64,000 nucleotides of DNA from Cinnamomum chago (Eukaryota > Streptophyta > Magnoliopsida > Laurales > Lauraceae). Position 1 is the first letter of the stretch. The number at the start of each line of letters is the position of its first letter. A program made the position numbers and the translations under genes. The DNA lies in NCBI GenBank assembly GCA_038049695.1, contig CP142451.1, forward strand, positions 43,039,001 to 43,103,000, written 5' to 3'. Shown here one piece after another: positions 52,747 through 64,000 of the stretch. The notes beneath the pieces are model-generated. The model worked only from the letters and a program-made list of their open reading frames with translations. It had not been told where the DNA came from and did not search any database.

Positions 52747-54309
52747 ATGGACTCCACTATGATAGACTTTGTAGATTCTTCTAGACCCCTCATTCTTCCT
52801 TCTATTGGAGATTCAAACTTTCAATCTAATGAATCTCAATGTGACATAAAAGAGGAAGAAAATGATTATGATTATGATGATCTTCAACAAGCCTATAATG
52901 AATTATATACATTATCTTCAAAGCTTGATAAGAGAAATAAAAGTTTAAGAGAAGAATCTATAAAACTAAACAAAGAGCTAGTCTCTTCTAAAGATGAACT
53001 TAGAGAGAAAGAAGAAGTCATTAATTGTTTAGAATCTAAGTTCATGATCTCTTTAAATAACCAATCTAACATTCAAGATGAACTAATAGAATTAAAGATG
53101 GGTTATGATGATGTCAATAAGGAAAATCTAAAACTAAGAGATCAATTACAAAGGCAAGATAAAGACTTTAACAATCTTGAATCTAAATTGACTATCTCTA
53201 AGGAAAATTTATCTAATGCTCAAGAGATTAAGATAAATTGTGATGAGCTTAAAAATGAAAATTTGAACCTAAGAGATACAATTAAAAGACAAGATGAAAA
53301 CATTAACTATTTAAAATCCAAGTTGACAATTTCCAATGAAAATTTGTCTAATGCTCAAAGTAATTTCAAAACTTTAGAACTTGGATCTAATGTTGTTAGT
53401 GAACTAAAACTTGAATTAAAACTTGCCAATGAAGAGCTAAGCAAATATAAGGAAATTGAAAATGAACTTTCAAAAGTTAAACATGAAAATTCAATCCTTA
53501 TAACCAAAGTCACTCAACTTGAAGGATATAAACAAAAGTATGAGTGCAAGTTTACCCAAAGTGAAGAAAGACTTGAAAAATTATTTAAATTGGGTAAATC
53601 TCATGGAGATAGGACGGGTCTTGGATTTAATAGGAATTTGTCATATGACCCTAAATTCACCAACACTTTTGTGAAAGGTGAGTCCTCATTCTCTAGCACT
53701 CTTTCTCCTTTGCTCAAAACAAAATGTAATTATTGTGGCATTGAAGGGCATTTTACATTTGAGTGCAAACTAAGAAAAAGAAGCCATGTGTCTAAACCCA
53801 TCTTTGAGCTAAAAAATGGAGAATCAAAACATATGAAGGGTAAGACACTAAAAATCAAGAAAGACTCCAAAATGACTAAACAAGTTAAATCTCTTAAAAT
53901 GGAGTCTCCAAAGATAGATTCTAAAAAGGTTAAACAAGTCAAACCAAGTTTAAAAGAATCTATTAACAAAAAGCTTCTCAACCTACCTCCCTTAAGTCAA
54001 AACATGAAAGAACTTTTGAAGAAAATTACAAAGTTAAATCTAAATTTCAAAAGTCAAAGAAAGGGAGAAAATAAGAAGAAAAGAAAAATGAATCAATCCC
54101 CTAAGAAGAAAACTCACCAACCTCAAAAGACTAATCACCAATCTAAGCTAAATTTAGTCAAATCTAAATATCTTGGTGATATGTTTAAGTTGAAAATTTA
54201 TCAAGTAAAATCTCCTTTAGTTGGTGAGAAGTCCAAACTAGACCTCAAGGTTCAACCCACTCAAGACCTTAGGTGGATTCCAAAAGTTATTTACCTAGAC
54301 AAACCTTAG
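52747..54309 (+). CDS. Coiled-coil/CCHC protein of N2, copy 2 (520 aa)
   Basis: Protein identical to copy 1 as translated: same MDSTM start, coiled coil, duplicated module, CCHC knuckle at 327-340 and basic tail. The identity means the duplication is too recent for drift; it is not independent evidence of selection. Confidence 0.82.
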   Translation: MDSTMIDFVDSSRPLILPSIGDSNFQSNESQCDIKEEENDYDYDDLQQAYNELYTLSSKLDKRNKSLREESIKLNKELVSSKDELREKEEVINCLESKFMISLNNQSNIQDELIELKMGYDDVNKENLKLRDQLQRQDKDFNNLESKLTISKENLSNAQEIKINCDELKNENLNLRDTIKRQDENINYLKSKLTISNENLSNAQSNFKTLELGSNVVSELKLELKLANEELSKYKEIENELSKVKHENSILITKVTQLEGYKQKYECKFTQSEERLEKLFKLGKSHGDRTGLGFNRNLSYDPKFTNTFVKGESSFSSTLSPLLKTKCNYCGIEGHFTFECKLRKRSHVSKPIFELKNGESKHMKGKTLKIKKDSKMTKQVKSLKMESPKIDSKKVKQVKPSLKESINKKLLNLPPLSQNMKELLKKITKLNLNFKSQRKGENKKKRKMNQSPKKKTHQPQKTNHQSKLNLVKSKYLGDMFKLKIYQVKSPLVGEKSKLDLKVQPTQDLRWIPKVIYLDKP

Positions 54310-56023
54310 GGCCTTGAACCTTCTTGACCAACCTATTCTTTTTAGTTAAATCATTTTGTTGGTCATGTTGCTTTGCATTTTGTTCTTTCTTAGTTACATT
54401 TCTTAAAATGCATTGTTTCTTTATGATCACTTGATTTTGTTTTCATACACCATTCTAAGTTACATGTCATGGTTTTCAAAATCATTTGATTATAATCTCA
54501 TCATGTTTGATTTGCTTTTTGCACACATTTAGTTTTATGTCTTGCATTGCATTTCTATACATGATTAAATTGTTTGTGACTTTAAAAGCTTTCATAGCTA
54601 ATTTAGTCATGATCAATTGTTGTTTCAAGTCATTTGCATCTTTGCTTATTTAGTCATATCCTTTTGCATTGCAATTTCCCTTGTTCATCACTATGCTCTT
54701 TAGTAATATCATTAAAAGTGGTGAATATGCATTTATGATGCTTGTTGGAATTTTGTGTTTGTCACATCCTTGCTATTAATCATGTTGTCATTTTCAATTG
54801 GTTTCATTTGGTATAACTTTCCATTGTTTTCATATCCAATTGATATCTTTTCTTGTGAATGTGATAAACATTGTGTGCATTGGATTGAACTTGATAAGTA
54901 ATATGATTGTTCCATGTCACACACCATTAGCATCATAATGTTCATGTTGCCACTTCTCTTGCTCTTATAGGTATATCTCATGACCACCATGTTTATGTGT
55001 TCATAATATTGGTTGGTTATTAGTTGAGGTTGGCTTCATGATTGAATTTCATTTCACTCATTCTTGCACATTAATAGTCATATTTATTGTTTGAATGAAA
55101 TGATTTCAAAACTTACATAGCATATATTTTCATAGTTAAATTATTTGATGCTTTGATTAATAAACCCCATATCATGGATAGCTCTAATTTGGATTTTTCC
55201 AATAGTCATACTTTTAAATCCATTTTAGAGTGATTGATTTAATAGTCATATCCTTAAATCTCAATTGGTATTCTTTGTTTTTCCAATTGATATCCATGAT
55301 TGCTTTCTCTTTAGACCTAGCTCTCTTTTGGTAATTTGATCATATTGTGCTCTATAGTTAAATGAATCTAATCCTTTCCTTGAAGTTCACCCTCAATTGG
55401 TTAAACCATCTTCTTCTTGCACCTAATAGTTAAATCTTTGTCAAAAGTTTGACAAATGGAGAGAATGGATTGAGGGGGAGTGTAAACTTTCATAGGAAGA
55501 ATTAGTTTTGATCAAATTCACCCTTGGATTGCCTTTGAGCCCTTAGAGATAACTTCCATACATGATAGCCTGTTATGTATTTCATTTTCGATTTCATTTG
55601 TTAACAGGTGCTACTAAAGGTATTTTCCTTATTTCATGTGTGTAGGGGCCTTTGCAATTTAATGGCAAAGGGGGAGAAATTATGCAAGTTCTCAAAAGGG
55701 TAAAGAGAATGTCCAAGTTTCCTAAGGGGAGAGTTGTGTATGATCTTCTACAAGGGGAGAGAATGCATATCTTGCCAAAGGAAGAGAGAGGCATGGTCAA
55801 AGGGGGAGAGCAACTAGAAGAAAGAAAGCTTGGAGCTAAAGAAGATGCTTGGCCATAAAGAAAGAAAGATTGAAGAATGATCAAGCACCAAGCATCATGA
55901 AGAATGAAGAAAAGAGCCCAAGCTAAGAGAAGCATCCAAGAAGATTTCAAGACTTGTCAAGCTTAGGGGGAGCTAAAGACTAAGTGTGTAATTTCAATGA
56001 TGAGTAAGTTGCCATCAAATTGC
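54310..56023 (+). other. Non-coding 3' internal region of N2 copy 2
   Basis: Copy of 49149-50862 shifted by 5161, including the series of GGGGGAG-type tracts. Confidence 0.75.
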
Positions 56024-56035
56024 AAAGGGGGAGAT
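56024..56035 (+). promoter_or_regulatory. PPT of N2 copy 2
   Basis: AAAGGGGGAGAT before LTR 3. Confidence 0.9.
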
Positions 56036-57791
56036 TGTTAGGAATTTTGTATTTGCAATTTGATGGATGCATTTGCACTTTAGCATCATTTGATAGTTCA
56101 CACTTGCATTGGTTTTAAATAAACTTGAAATCTTGTTTTATTCATGCATTGCTTTTAAGATTTGTAAAAGTATTGATTTATGCATGATTTGTTATTTTAT
56201 CTTGGATGCATTTGTTTTAGAAAAGAGTTTTCAAGAAATCAAGCAAGCCTTTGTTTTAAAAGTTTTGAATCTTTTTAGGCTTTTAATGTTCATGTTTTAA
56301 AAACCATTAGAATCTTTAAAACATGTTTTTCAAGCTTGATTTAGTGGCCAACAGGTCCCCCAAAGATATACCTTCAAATAGGCAAAAGTTGCATTTTTGC
56401 AAAAAGGGGGTGTCCCGGCAGTGTCGCCGGTCGATCGAGGCCTGTGTCCCGGTCGACCGGGAACACTGTCGGGCGAGTCAGCAGTTTCTGAGCTGAAACT
56501 TGCCAACGGTCAAAAATATGACCGTTGTGCCTTCCCGGTCGACCGAGGCCTGTGTCTAGGTCGACCGAGGACTAGCCGTTGGCAACTTTTTGGCTATAAA
56601 ATCCTTTCTTTTCCAACCTTTTTCAAGGCTTGACACATGAACCTTTGAGACCATTTTGGAGCCATTGAAAGGGGATGAAGTTGGAAAGGCTAGGAGGTCA
56701 TTAGGAGAGCTAAAGCTTGGATTAATGAGTTAAACCACCAAGTAAGCTCTACCTTTGTTAATCATAGTTTTCATGTTTTGTTTAAGCTATTGGTAAATGA
56801 TTTTGTGCATGATAACTATGATGTGTTGAATCCATTCTTCTCCTAATCTTTGATCTAATTAAGATTGGATTCTTCACTTTGGTTTCAATCCAAGTAGTTT
56901 CTAAAACCTTCTTAATCATGCTTAGTATAAATCTTTGATTTCCTTTTTATGGCATGATTCATTTTCTTGGTTGAAACCTAATTTGTTGTTTTCATTCATT
57001 TGAACTTTAGTAAAATTAATTTGGTTTTGAAAACAACATTGCACATGCATCACATGTTCTAAGTTAGTCATTTTCATACAACTTGTGATTATTTGATTTT
57101 CATATCATTAACAAGTTATTTTTCATACATGTGATTTGCATTAGACTTCAATCAAACCTTTCATGAGCTTTGAACTTTGAAATGCTTCAAGCATATATTT
57201 GATTAAGCTTTCTTTTTAAACGTGATTGAAGTCATCACACACACACATCATGAGCATACATCTTTGCATTCATATAGTGTTTGTGTGAGTTTGTTTTAAA
57301 CTTTCATATTAGCCTATTTAAGAGGCAATTTCATTGAGCTTAAATTGTATCTCTTGGAGTGATCTTTTGTGAAGACACCTTCTTAGAGAAATCTTTATTT
57401 GTAAAGGTTATTGCTAAGCCTAAGAAAAGCATCTTGTAAAGGTTATTGCTTAGCCTATAAAAGCACATTGAGAGGTTGTTGTTTAGCCTAGAAAAACAAC
57501 ATTGTAAGGGTTATTGCTTAGCCTAGTAAAAAGCATAAATAGTGGAAATCCGGTGGGGTGTTGGATGCACAAGCCGGTAGTGGATGTAGGCACGTTGGCC
57601 GAACCACTATAAATATTGTGTTGTGGTGATTGCTATGTGGTGATTGTTTTTGTTTTAGCTTCCGCATATTGATTGATTTATCATCACATGTACTAGTTTT
57701 TGTTAAGAATTAAAATTGGTCTTAATTAGTCATAATTGTAGCTCACCCTATTCACCCCCCCTCCTCTAGGGTTAGGATCCAAGGACTTTCA
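56036..57791 (+). repeat. N2 LTR 3 (chimeric)
   Basis: Same chimeric state as LTR 2: C at 56352, G at 56421 on the left; G at 57664 and the LTR 1 type right end. Confidence 0.95.
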
Positions 57792-57793
57792 AT

Positions 57794-57805
57794 TGGTATC
57801 AGAGC
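57794..57805 (+). promoter_or_regulatory. PBS of N2 copy 3
   Basis: TGGTATCAGAGC after the LTR 3 end. Confidence 0.9.
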
Positions 57806-57907
57806 CTCGTGCTCTATCTTATAGGATCAAGTGTTTGGAACTCTTGATTAGGTGTAAAAACCTAGAGTTAAAACCCTAGAGTTGTCCTTTGCATGAAAAT
57901 CATTAGA

Positions 57908-59470
57908 ATGGACTCCACTATGATAGACTTTGTAGATTCTTCTAGACCCCTCATTCTTCCTTCTATTGGAGATTCAAACTTTCAATCTAATGAATCTCAA
58001 TGTGACATAAAAGAGGAAGAAAATGATTATGATTATGATGATCTTCAACAAGCCTATAATGAATTATATACATTATCTTCAAAGCTTGATAAGAGAAATA
58101 AAAGTTTAAGAGAAGAATCTATAAAACTAAACAAAGAGCTAGTCTCTTCTAAAGATGAACTTAGAGAGAAAGAAGAAGTCATTAATTGTTTAGAATCTAA
58201 GTTCATGATCTCTTTAAATAACCAATCTAACATTCAAGATGAACTAATAGAATTAAAGATGGGTTATGATGATGTCAATAAGGAAAATCTAAAACTAAGA
58301 GATCAATTACAAAGGCAAGATAAAGACTTTAACAATCTTGAATCTAAATTGACTATCTCTAAGGAAAATTTATCTAATGCTCAAGAGATTAAGATAAATT
58401 GTGATGAGCTTAAAAATGAAAATTTGAACCTAAGAGATACAATTAAAAGACAAGATGAAAACATTAACTATTTAAAATCCAAGTTGACAATTTCCAATGA
58501 AAATTTGTCTAATGCTCAAAGTAATTTCAAAACTTTAGAACTTGGATCTAATGTTGTTAGTGAACTAAAACTTGAATTAAAACTTGCCAATGAAGAGCTA
58601 AGCAAATATAAGGAAATTGAAAATGAACTTTCAAAAGTTAAACATGAAAATTCAATCCTTATAACCAAAGTCACTCAACTTGAAGGATATAAACAAAAGT
58701 ATGAGTGCAAGTTTACCCAAAGTGAAGAAAGACTTGAAAAATTATTTAAATTGGGTAAATCTCATGGAGATAGGACGGGTCTTGGATTTAATAGGAATTT
58801 GTCATATGACCCTAAATTCACCAACACTTTTGTGAAAGGTGAGTCCTCATTCTCTAGCACTCTTTCTCCTTTGCTCAAAACAAAATGTAATTATTGTGGC
58901 ATTGAAGGGCATTTTACATTTGAGTGCAAACTAAGAAAAAGAAGCCATGTGTCTAAACCCATCTTTGAGCTAAAAAATGGAGAATCAAAACATATGAAGG
59001 GTAAGACACTAAAAATCAAGAAAGACTCCAAAATGACTAAACAAGTTAAATCTCTTAAAATGGAGTCTCCAAAGATAGATTCTAAAAAGGTTAAACAAGT
59101 CAAACCAAGTTTAAAAGAATCTATTAACAAAAAGCTTCTCAACCTACCTCCCTTAAGTCAAAACATGAAAGAACTTTTGAAGAAAATTACAAAGTTAAAT
59201 CTAAATTTCAAAAGTCAAAGAAAGGGAGAAAATAAGAAGAAAAGAAAAATGAATCAATCCCCTAAGAAGAAAACTCACCAACCTCAAAAGACTAATCACC
59301 AATCTAAGCTAAATTTAGTCAAATCTAAATATCTTGGTGATATGTTTAAGTTGAAAATTTATCAAGTAAAATCTCCTTTAGTTGGTGAGAAGTCCAAACT
59401 AGACCTCAAGGTTCAACCCACTCAAGACCTTAGGTGGATTCCAAAAGTTATTTACCTAGACAAACCTTAG
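57908..59470 (+). CDS. Coiled-coil/CCHC protein of N2, copy 3 (520 aa)
   Basis: Identical to copies 1 and 2 as translated. All three ORFs have a PBS, PPT and LTR on each side, so each unit formally retains what is needed for trans-mobilisation. Confidence 0.82.
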   Translation: MDSTMIDFVDSSRPLILPSIGDSNFQSNESQCDIKEEENDYDYDDLQQAYNELYTLSSKLDKRNKSLREESIKLNKELVSSKDELREKEEVINCLESKFMISLNNQSNIQDELIELKMGYDDVNKENLKLRDQLQRQDKDFNNLESKLTISKENLSNAQEIKINCDELKNENLNLRDTIKRQDENINYLKSKLTISNENLSNAQSNFKTLELGSNVVSELKLELKLANEELSKYKEIENELSKVKHENSILITKVTQLEGYKQKYECKFTQSEERLEKLFKLGKSHGDRTGLGFNRNLSYDPKFTNTFVKGESSFSSTLSPLLKTKCNYCGIEGHFTFECKLRKRSHVSKPIFELKNGESKHMKGKTLKIKKDSKMTKQVKSLKMESPKIDSKKVKQVKPSLKESINKKLLNLPPLSQNMKELLKKITKLNLNFKSQRKGENKKKRKMNQSPKKKTHQPQKTNHQSKLNLVKSKYLGDMFKLKIYQVKSPLVGEKSKLDLKVQPTQDLRWIPKVIYLDKP

Positions 59471-61184
59471 GGCCTTGAACCTTCTTGACCAACCTATTCT
59501 TTTTAGTTAAATCATTTTGTTGGTCATGTTGCTTTGCATTTTGTTCTTTCTTAGTTACATTTCTTAAAATGCATTGTTTCTTTATGATCACTTGATTTTG
59601 TTTTCATACACCATTCTAAGTTACATGTCATGGTTTTCAAAATCATTTGATTATAATCTCATCATGTTTGATTTGCTTTTTGCACACATTTAGTTTTATG
59701 TCTTGCATTGCATTTCTATACATGATTAAATTGTTTGTGACTTTAAAAGCTTTCATAGCTAATTTAGTCATGATCAATTGTTGTTTCAAGTCATTTGCAT
59801 CTTTGCTTATTTAGTCATATCCTTTTGCATTGCAATTTCCCTTGTTCATCACTATGCTCTTTAGTAATATCATTAAAAGTGGTGAATATGCATTTATGAT
59901 GCTTGTTGGAATTTTGTGTTTGTCACATCCTTGCTATTAATCATGTTGTCATTTTCAATTGGTTTCATTTGGTATAACTTTCCATTGTTTTCATATCCAA
60001 TTGATATCTTTTCTTGTGAATGTGATAAACATTGTGTGCATTGGATTGAACTTGATAAGTAATATGATTGTTCCATGTCACACACCATTAGCATCATAAT
60101 GTTCATGTTGCCACTTCTCTTGCTCTTATAGGTATATCTCATGACCACCATGTTTATGTGTTCATAATATTGGTTGGTTATTAGTTGAGGTTGGCTTCAT
60201 GATTGAATTTCATTTCACTCATTCTTGCACATTAATAGTCATATTTATTGTTTGAATGAAATGATTTCAAAACTTACATAGCATATATTTTCATAGTTAA
60301 ATTATTTGATGCTTTGATTAATAAACCCCATATCATGGATAGCTCTAATTTGGATTTTTCCAATAGTCATACTTTTAAATCCATTTTAGAGTGATTGATT
60401 TAATAGTCATATCCTTAAATCTCAATTGGTATTCTTTGTTTTTCCAATTGATATCCATGATTGCTTTCTCTTTAGACCTAGCTCTCTTTTGGTAATTTGA
60501 TCATATTGTGCTCTATAGTTAAATGAATCTAATCCTTTCCTTGAAGTTCACCCTCAATTGGTTAAACCATCTTCTTCTTGCACCTAATAGTTAAATCTTT
60601 GTCAAAAGTTTGACAAATGGAGAGAATGGATTGAGGGGGAGTGTAAACTTTCATAGGAAGAATTAGTTTTGATCAAATTCACCCTTGGATTGCCTTTGAG
60701 CCCTTAGAGATAACTTCCATACATGATAGCCTGTTATGTATTTCATTTTCGATTTCATTTGTTAACAGGTGCTACTAAAGGTATTTTCCTTATTTCATGT
60801 GTGTAGGGGCCTTTGCAATTTAATGGCAAAGGGGGAGAAATTATGCAAGTTCTCAAAAGGGTAAAGAGAATGTCCAAGTTTCCTAAGGGGAGAGTTGTGT
60901 ATGATCTTCTACAAGGGGAGAGAATGCATATCTTGCCAAAGGAAGAGAGAGGCATGGTCAAAGGGGGAGAGCAACTAGAAGAAAGAAAGCTTGGAGCTAA
61001 AGAAGATGCTTGGCCATAAAGAAAGAAAGATTGAAGAATGATCAAGCACCAAGCATCATGAAGAATGAAGAAAAGAGCCCAAGCTAAGAGAAGCATCCAA
61101 GAAGATTTCAAGACTTGTCAAGCTTAGGGGGAGCTAAAGACTAAGTGTGTAATTTCAATGATGAGTAAGTTGCCATCAAATTGC
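59471..61184 (+). other. Non-coding 3' internal region of N2 copy 3
   Basis: Copy of 49149-50862 shifted by 10322. Confidence 0.75.
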
Positions 61185-61196
61185 AAAGGGGGAGAT
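61185..61196 (+). promoter_or_regulatory. PPT of N2 copy 3
   Basis: AAAGGGGGAGAT before LTR 4. Confidence 0.9.
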
Positions 61197-62952
61197 TGTT
61201 AGGAATTTTGTATTTGCAATTTGATGGATGCATTTGCACTTTAGCATCATTTGATAGTTCACACTTGCATTGGTTTTAAATAAACTTGAAATCTTGTTTT
61301 ATTCATGCATTGCTTTTAAGATTTGTAAAAGTATTGATTTATGCATGATTTGTTATTTTATCTTGGATGCATTTGTTTTAGAAAAGAGTTTTCAAGAAAT
61401 CAAGCAAGCCTTTGTTTTAAAAGTTTTGAATCTTTTTAGGCTTTTAATGTTCATGTTTTAAAAACCATTAGAATCTTTAAAACATGTTTTTCAAGCTTGA
61501 TTTAGTGGCCAACAGGTCCCCCAAAGATATACCTTCAAATAGGCAAAAGTTGCATTTTTGCAAAAAGGGGGTGTCCCGGCAGTGTCGCCGGTCGATCGAG
61601 GCCTGTGTCCCGGTCGACCGGGAACACTGTCGGGCGAGTCAGCAGTTTCTGAGCTGAAACTTGCCAACGGTCAAAAATATGACCGTTGTGCCTTCCCGGT
61701 CGACCGAGGCCTGTGTCTAGGTCGACCGAGGACTAGCCGTTGGCAACTTTTTGGCTATAAAATCCTTTCTTTTCCAACCTTTTTCAAGGCTTGACACATG
61801 AACCTTTGAGACCATTTTGGAGCCATTGAAAGGGGATGAAGTTGGAAAGGCTAGGAGGTCATTAGGAGAGCTAAAGCTTGGATTAATGAGTTAAACCACC
61901 AAGTAAGCTCTACCTTTGTTAATCATAGTTTTCATGTTTTGTTTAAGCTATTGGTAAATGATTTTGTGCATGATAACTATGATGTGTTGAATCCATTCTT
62001 CTCCTAATCTTTGATCTAATTAAGATTGGATTCTTCACTTTGGTTTCAATCCAAGTAGTTTCTAAAACCTTCTTAATCATGCTTAGTATAAATCTTTGAT
62101 TTCCTTTTTATGGCATGATTCATTTTCTTGGTTGAAACCTAATTTGTTGTTTTCATTCATTTGAACTTTAGTAAAATTAATTTGGTTTTGAAAACAACAT
62201 TGCACATGCATCACATGTTCTAAGTTAGTCATTTTCATACAACTTGTGATTATTTGATTTTCATATCATTAACAAGTTATTTTTCATACATGTGATTTGC
62301 ATTAGACTTCAATCAAACCTTTCATGAGCTTTGAACTTTGAAATGCTTCAAGCATATATTTGATTAAGCTTTCTTTTTAAACGTGATTGAAGTCATCACA
62401 CACACACATCATGAGCATACATCTTTGCATTCATATAGTGTTTGTGTGAGTTTGTTTTAAACTTTCATATTAGCCTATTTAAGAGGCAATTTCATTGAGC
62501 TTAAATTGTATCTCTTGGAGTGATCTTTTGTGAAGACACCTTCTTAGAGAAATCTTTATTTGTAAAGGTTATTGCTAAGCCTAAGAAAAGCATCTTGTAA
62601 AGGTTATTGCTTAGCCTATAAAAGCACATTGAGAGGTTGTTGTTTAGCCTAGAAAAACAACATTGTAAGGGTTATTGCTTAGCCTAGTAAAAAGCATAAA
62701 TAGTGGAAATCCGGTGGGGTGTTGGATGCACAAGCCGGTAGTGGATGTAGGCACGTTGGCCGAACCACTATAAATATTGTGTTGTGGTGATTGCTATGTG
62801 GTGATTGTTTTTGTTTTAGCTTCCTCATATTGATTGATTTATCATCACATGTGACTAGTTTTTGTTAAGAATTAAAATTGGTCTTAATTAGTCATAATTG
62901 TAGCTCACCCTATTCACCCCCCCCCTCTAGGGTTAGGATCCAAGGACTTTCA
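61197..62952 (+). repeat. N2 LTR 4 (3' terminal)
   Basis: C at 61513 and G at 61582 like LTRs 2-3. Private right-end differences: T at 62825, GTGACTAG near 62851, and nine C near 62917. Ends CAAGGACTTTCA, then TSD ACACG. Confidence 0.95.
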
Positions 62953-64000
62953 ACACGCCGCCAGACCGAGGCCCTGATAATCAAGTCCTTAATCCGGGGG
63001 ACGCAGCATGACGGGTTAGAAAATTTCGTCCGCCTCACGCTAGTTTCCCATAGGTTTCTGCGGTGAGGATCCAAAAGTCGATCCATTATGATATCATAAA
63101 TCATGTTCACAATATTCAACAATTTGCGGAAGCGATGTAGCAAACACTTAGTCCAATCAAGTAAATAAAATGGACAATCAAACATGTGCACCATACTGAG
63201 AATTATATCATAGCAAGCCCATAATTAGTTAAAGTGACATCATCGGAAGTAGTTTAAGTTTTACAACCCCATCATAAAAATAGAAGCCAATAAAGGCTAC
63301 AAAAAAGTTTCCAAAATAACAACATCTTTCCCAAAAAAATAGTGATTCGAACTCATGACCCAACCTAACGTTTAGATGACATCGTTGGGCTGCCACTCTC
63401 GTCCAACCGGCTCGCCCGTCTCCTCCTCTCGCTCTGCCTCAAAGGGAGTGGGGTCGAGATCTGGCACCAAACAAGAGAGTATCAGGCACGACGGTCTGGC
63501 AATCAAATAAACAAATAAGAGAGAAGTAATCATAACATAACATTTATAAGATGTTTGAAAGTCTAAACAATGAATATCTATGAAAAAGAGAAATCATTTC
63601 CAAATCATGGGTAACTTAAAGGAACATAACAAAACTGAGTAAAAATACTGGCATTCCACATTTAGCTATATTCTCCTATTACCGAAGTAACAAGAGCAGA
63701 CAGAAACCATTGCCACTACCCGTGAGACCGGAAAAATAGAGCCGTTGCCACATAAAGTCGGACGGAAAACAGAACATTTGCCACTACCCTTGGGACCGGA
63801 ATAGAACCGTTGCCACTACCCGTGGGACCAGAATAGAACCTTTGCCATGGCTGGAACAGACAGAATCCAAACTGCAGTTAGCAAATAATTTAAAGATCCC
63901 AAGCCGGGTGATCAGCCCAACTAGGTGACCTAAGCTTAGTAGTGTCATTTAAAACCAAAACTTGAATCGATACAAATTAAATCATAGTAATACGTTTCTA
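62953..64000 (-). repeat. Remainder of A2 5' LTR (family A, cut by window)
   Basis: Matches 29945-30990 of the A1 3' LTR in the same orientation with scattered differences (shared TTAATCCGGGGGACGCAGC, GACGGTCTGGCAA). The rest of the LTR lies right of the window; the A-locus target-site duplicate (CCAAC if intact) should follow it. Confidence 0.87.
63700..63850 (+). repeat. Tandem about 31-bp repeat in A2 5' LTR
   Basis: Same block as 30699-30850: imperfect GAACCGTTGCCACTACC plus GTGGGACCGGAATA units with point differences. Confidence 0.85.

Larger units (their letters stand above)
45714..62952 (+). mobile_element. Tandem N2 array: LTR-int-LTR-int-LTR-int-LTR, single TSD ACACG
   Basis: Four LTRs of 1756 bp alternate with three internal domains of 3405 bp; the repeat period is exactly 5161 bp. 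ACACG flanks the whole array (45709-45713 and 62953-62957), so one integration was later expanded. LTR 1 differs from the others by A at 46030 and A at 46099. LTR 4 differs by T at 62825, an extra base near 62851 and a nine-C tract near 62917. LTRs 2 and 3 have LTR 4 states on the left and LTR 1 states on the right, the recombinant configuration from unequal crossing-over between first and last LTR. The internal copies look identical. Confidence 0.95.

Noticed and set aside
45714-62952. N2 array as three independent insertions side by side
   Set aside because: LTRs are shared between units, there is a single TSD for the whole, and no target sequence lies between units.

Overview
This window is angiosperm intergenic DNA made almost entirely of nested LTR retrotransposons. 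The evidence is long Ty3 chromovirus elements with a chromodomain, Tat/Athila-type and Ty1/copia-derived elements, PBSs matching the 3' end of plant initiator tRNA-Met, a Cassandra-like 5S-carrying TRIM and a LINE remnant. I found no bacterial features, no tRNA or functional rRNA gene, and no convincing intact host gene. The species cannot be named from this sequence. A large, repeat-rich plant genome is the safest reading.

Layout. 1-9001: a Tekay-type Ty3 element (G1, minus strand) with one uninterrupted gag-pol ORF and a 4.15 kb LTR; its 3' LTR runs off the left edge. 9002-10327: part of a Tat-type LTR (minus). 10328-15022: a non-autonomous copia-derived element (N1, minus) encoding only a coiled-coil/zinc-knuckle protein. 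15023-21302: poorly understood DNA with tandem repeats, two opposed promoter-like regions and a small two-exon ORF (20149-21281). 21303-23437: a truncated Tekay-type LTR (B'). 23438-28846: the 3' end of a Tat/Athila-type element and its LTR, which contains a solo copia-derived LTR (26212-28048, TSD CTTTC). 28850-29942: a LINE fragment split by a Cassandra-like TRIM (29067-29661).

29943-64000 is a compound Ty3 locus on the minus strand, read as LTR - internal A1 - LTR - internal A2 - LTR. A1 and A2 share an Asp-to-Asn change in the reverse-transcriptase catalytic pair and one frameshift. A copia-type LTR (32157-33908) sits in A1. A solo Tekay LTR (38123-41099, TSD TCCAC) sits inside the A2 polypurine tract.

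The 5' LTR of A2 is split after its seventh base by a 17.2 kb array (45714-62952, one TSD, ACACG). The array holds four LTRs and three internal domains of a second, non-autonomous copia-derived element (N2) with an exact period of 5161 bp. The two inner LTRs are chimeras: their left part carries variants of the last LTR and their right part carries variants of the first. This is the expected trace of unequal LTR-LTR crossing-over.

The most unusual signal cuts across families. At least five LTR types carry pairs of short palindromes centred on TCGA (CGGTCGACCG, CCGCTCGAGCGG or CCGATCGATCGG classes), with centres 20-24 bp apart. In the copia-derived LTRs these pairs lie inside long inverted repeats with 16-nt loops, upstream of the TATA box.

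All identity statements come from reading the sequence by eye; no alignment or database search was run.
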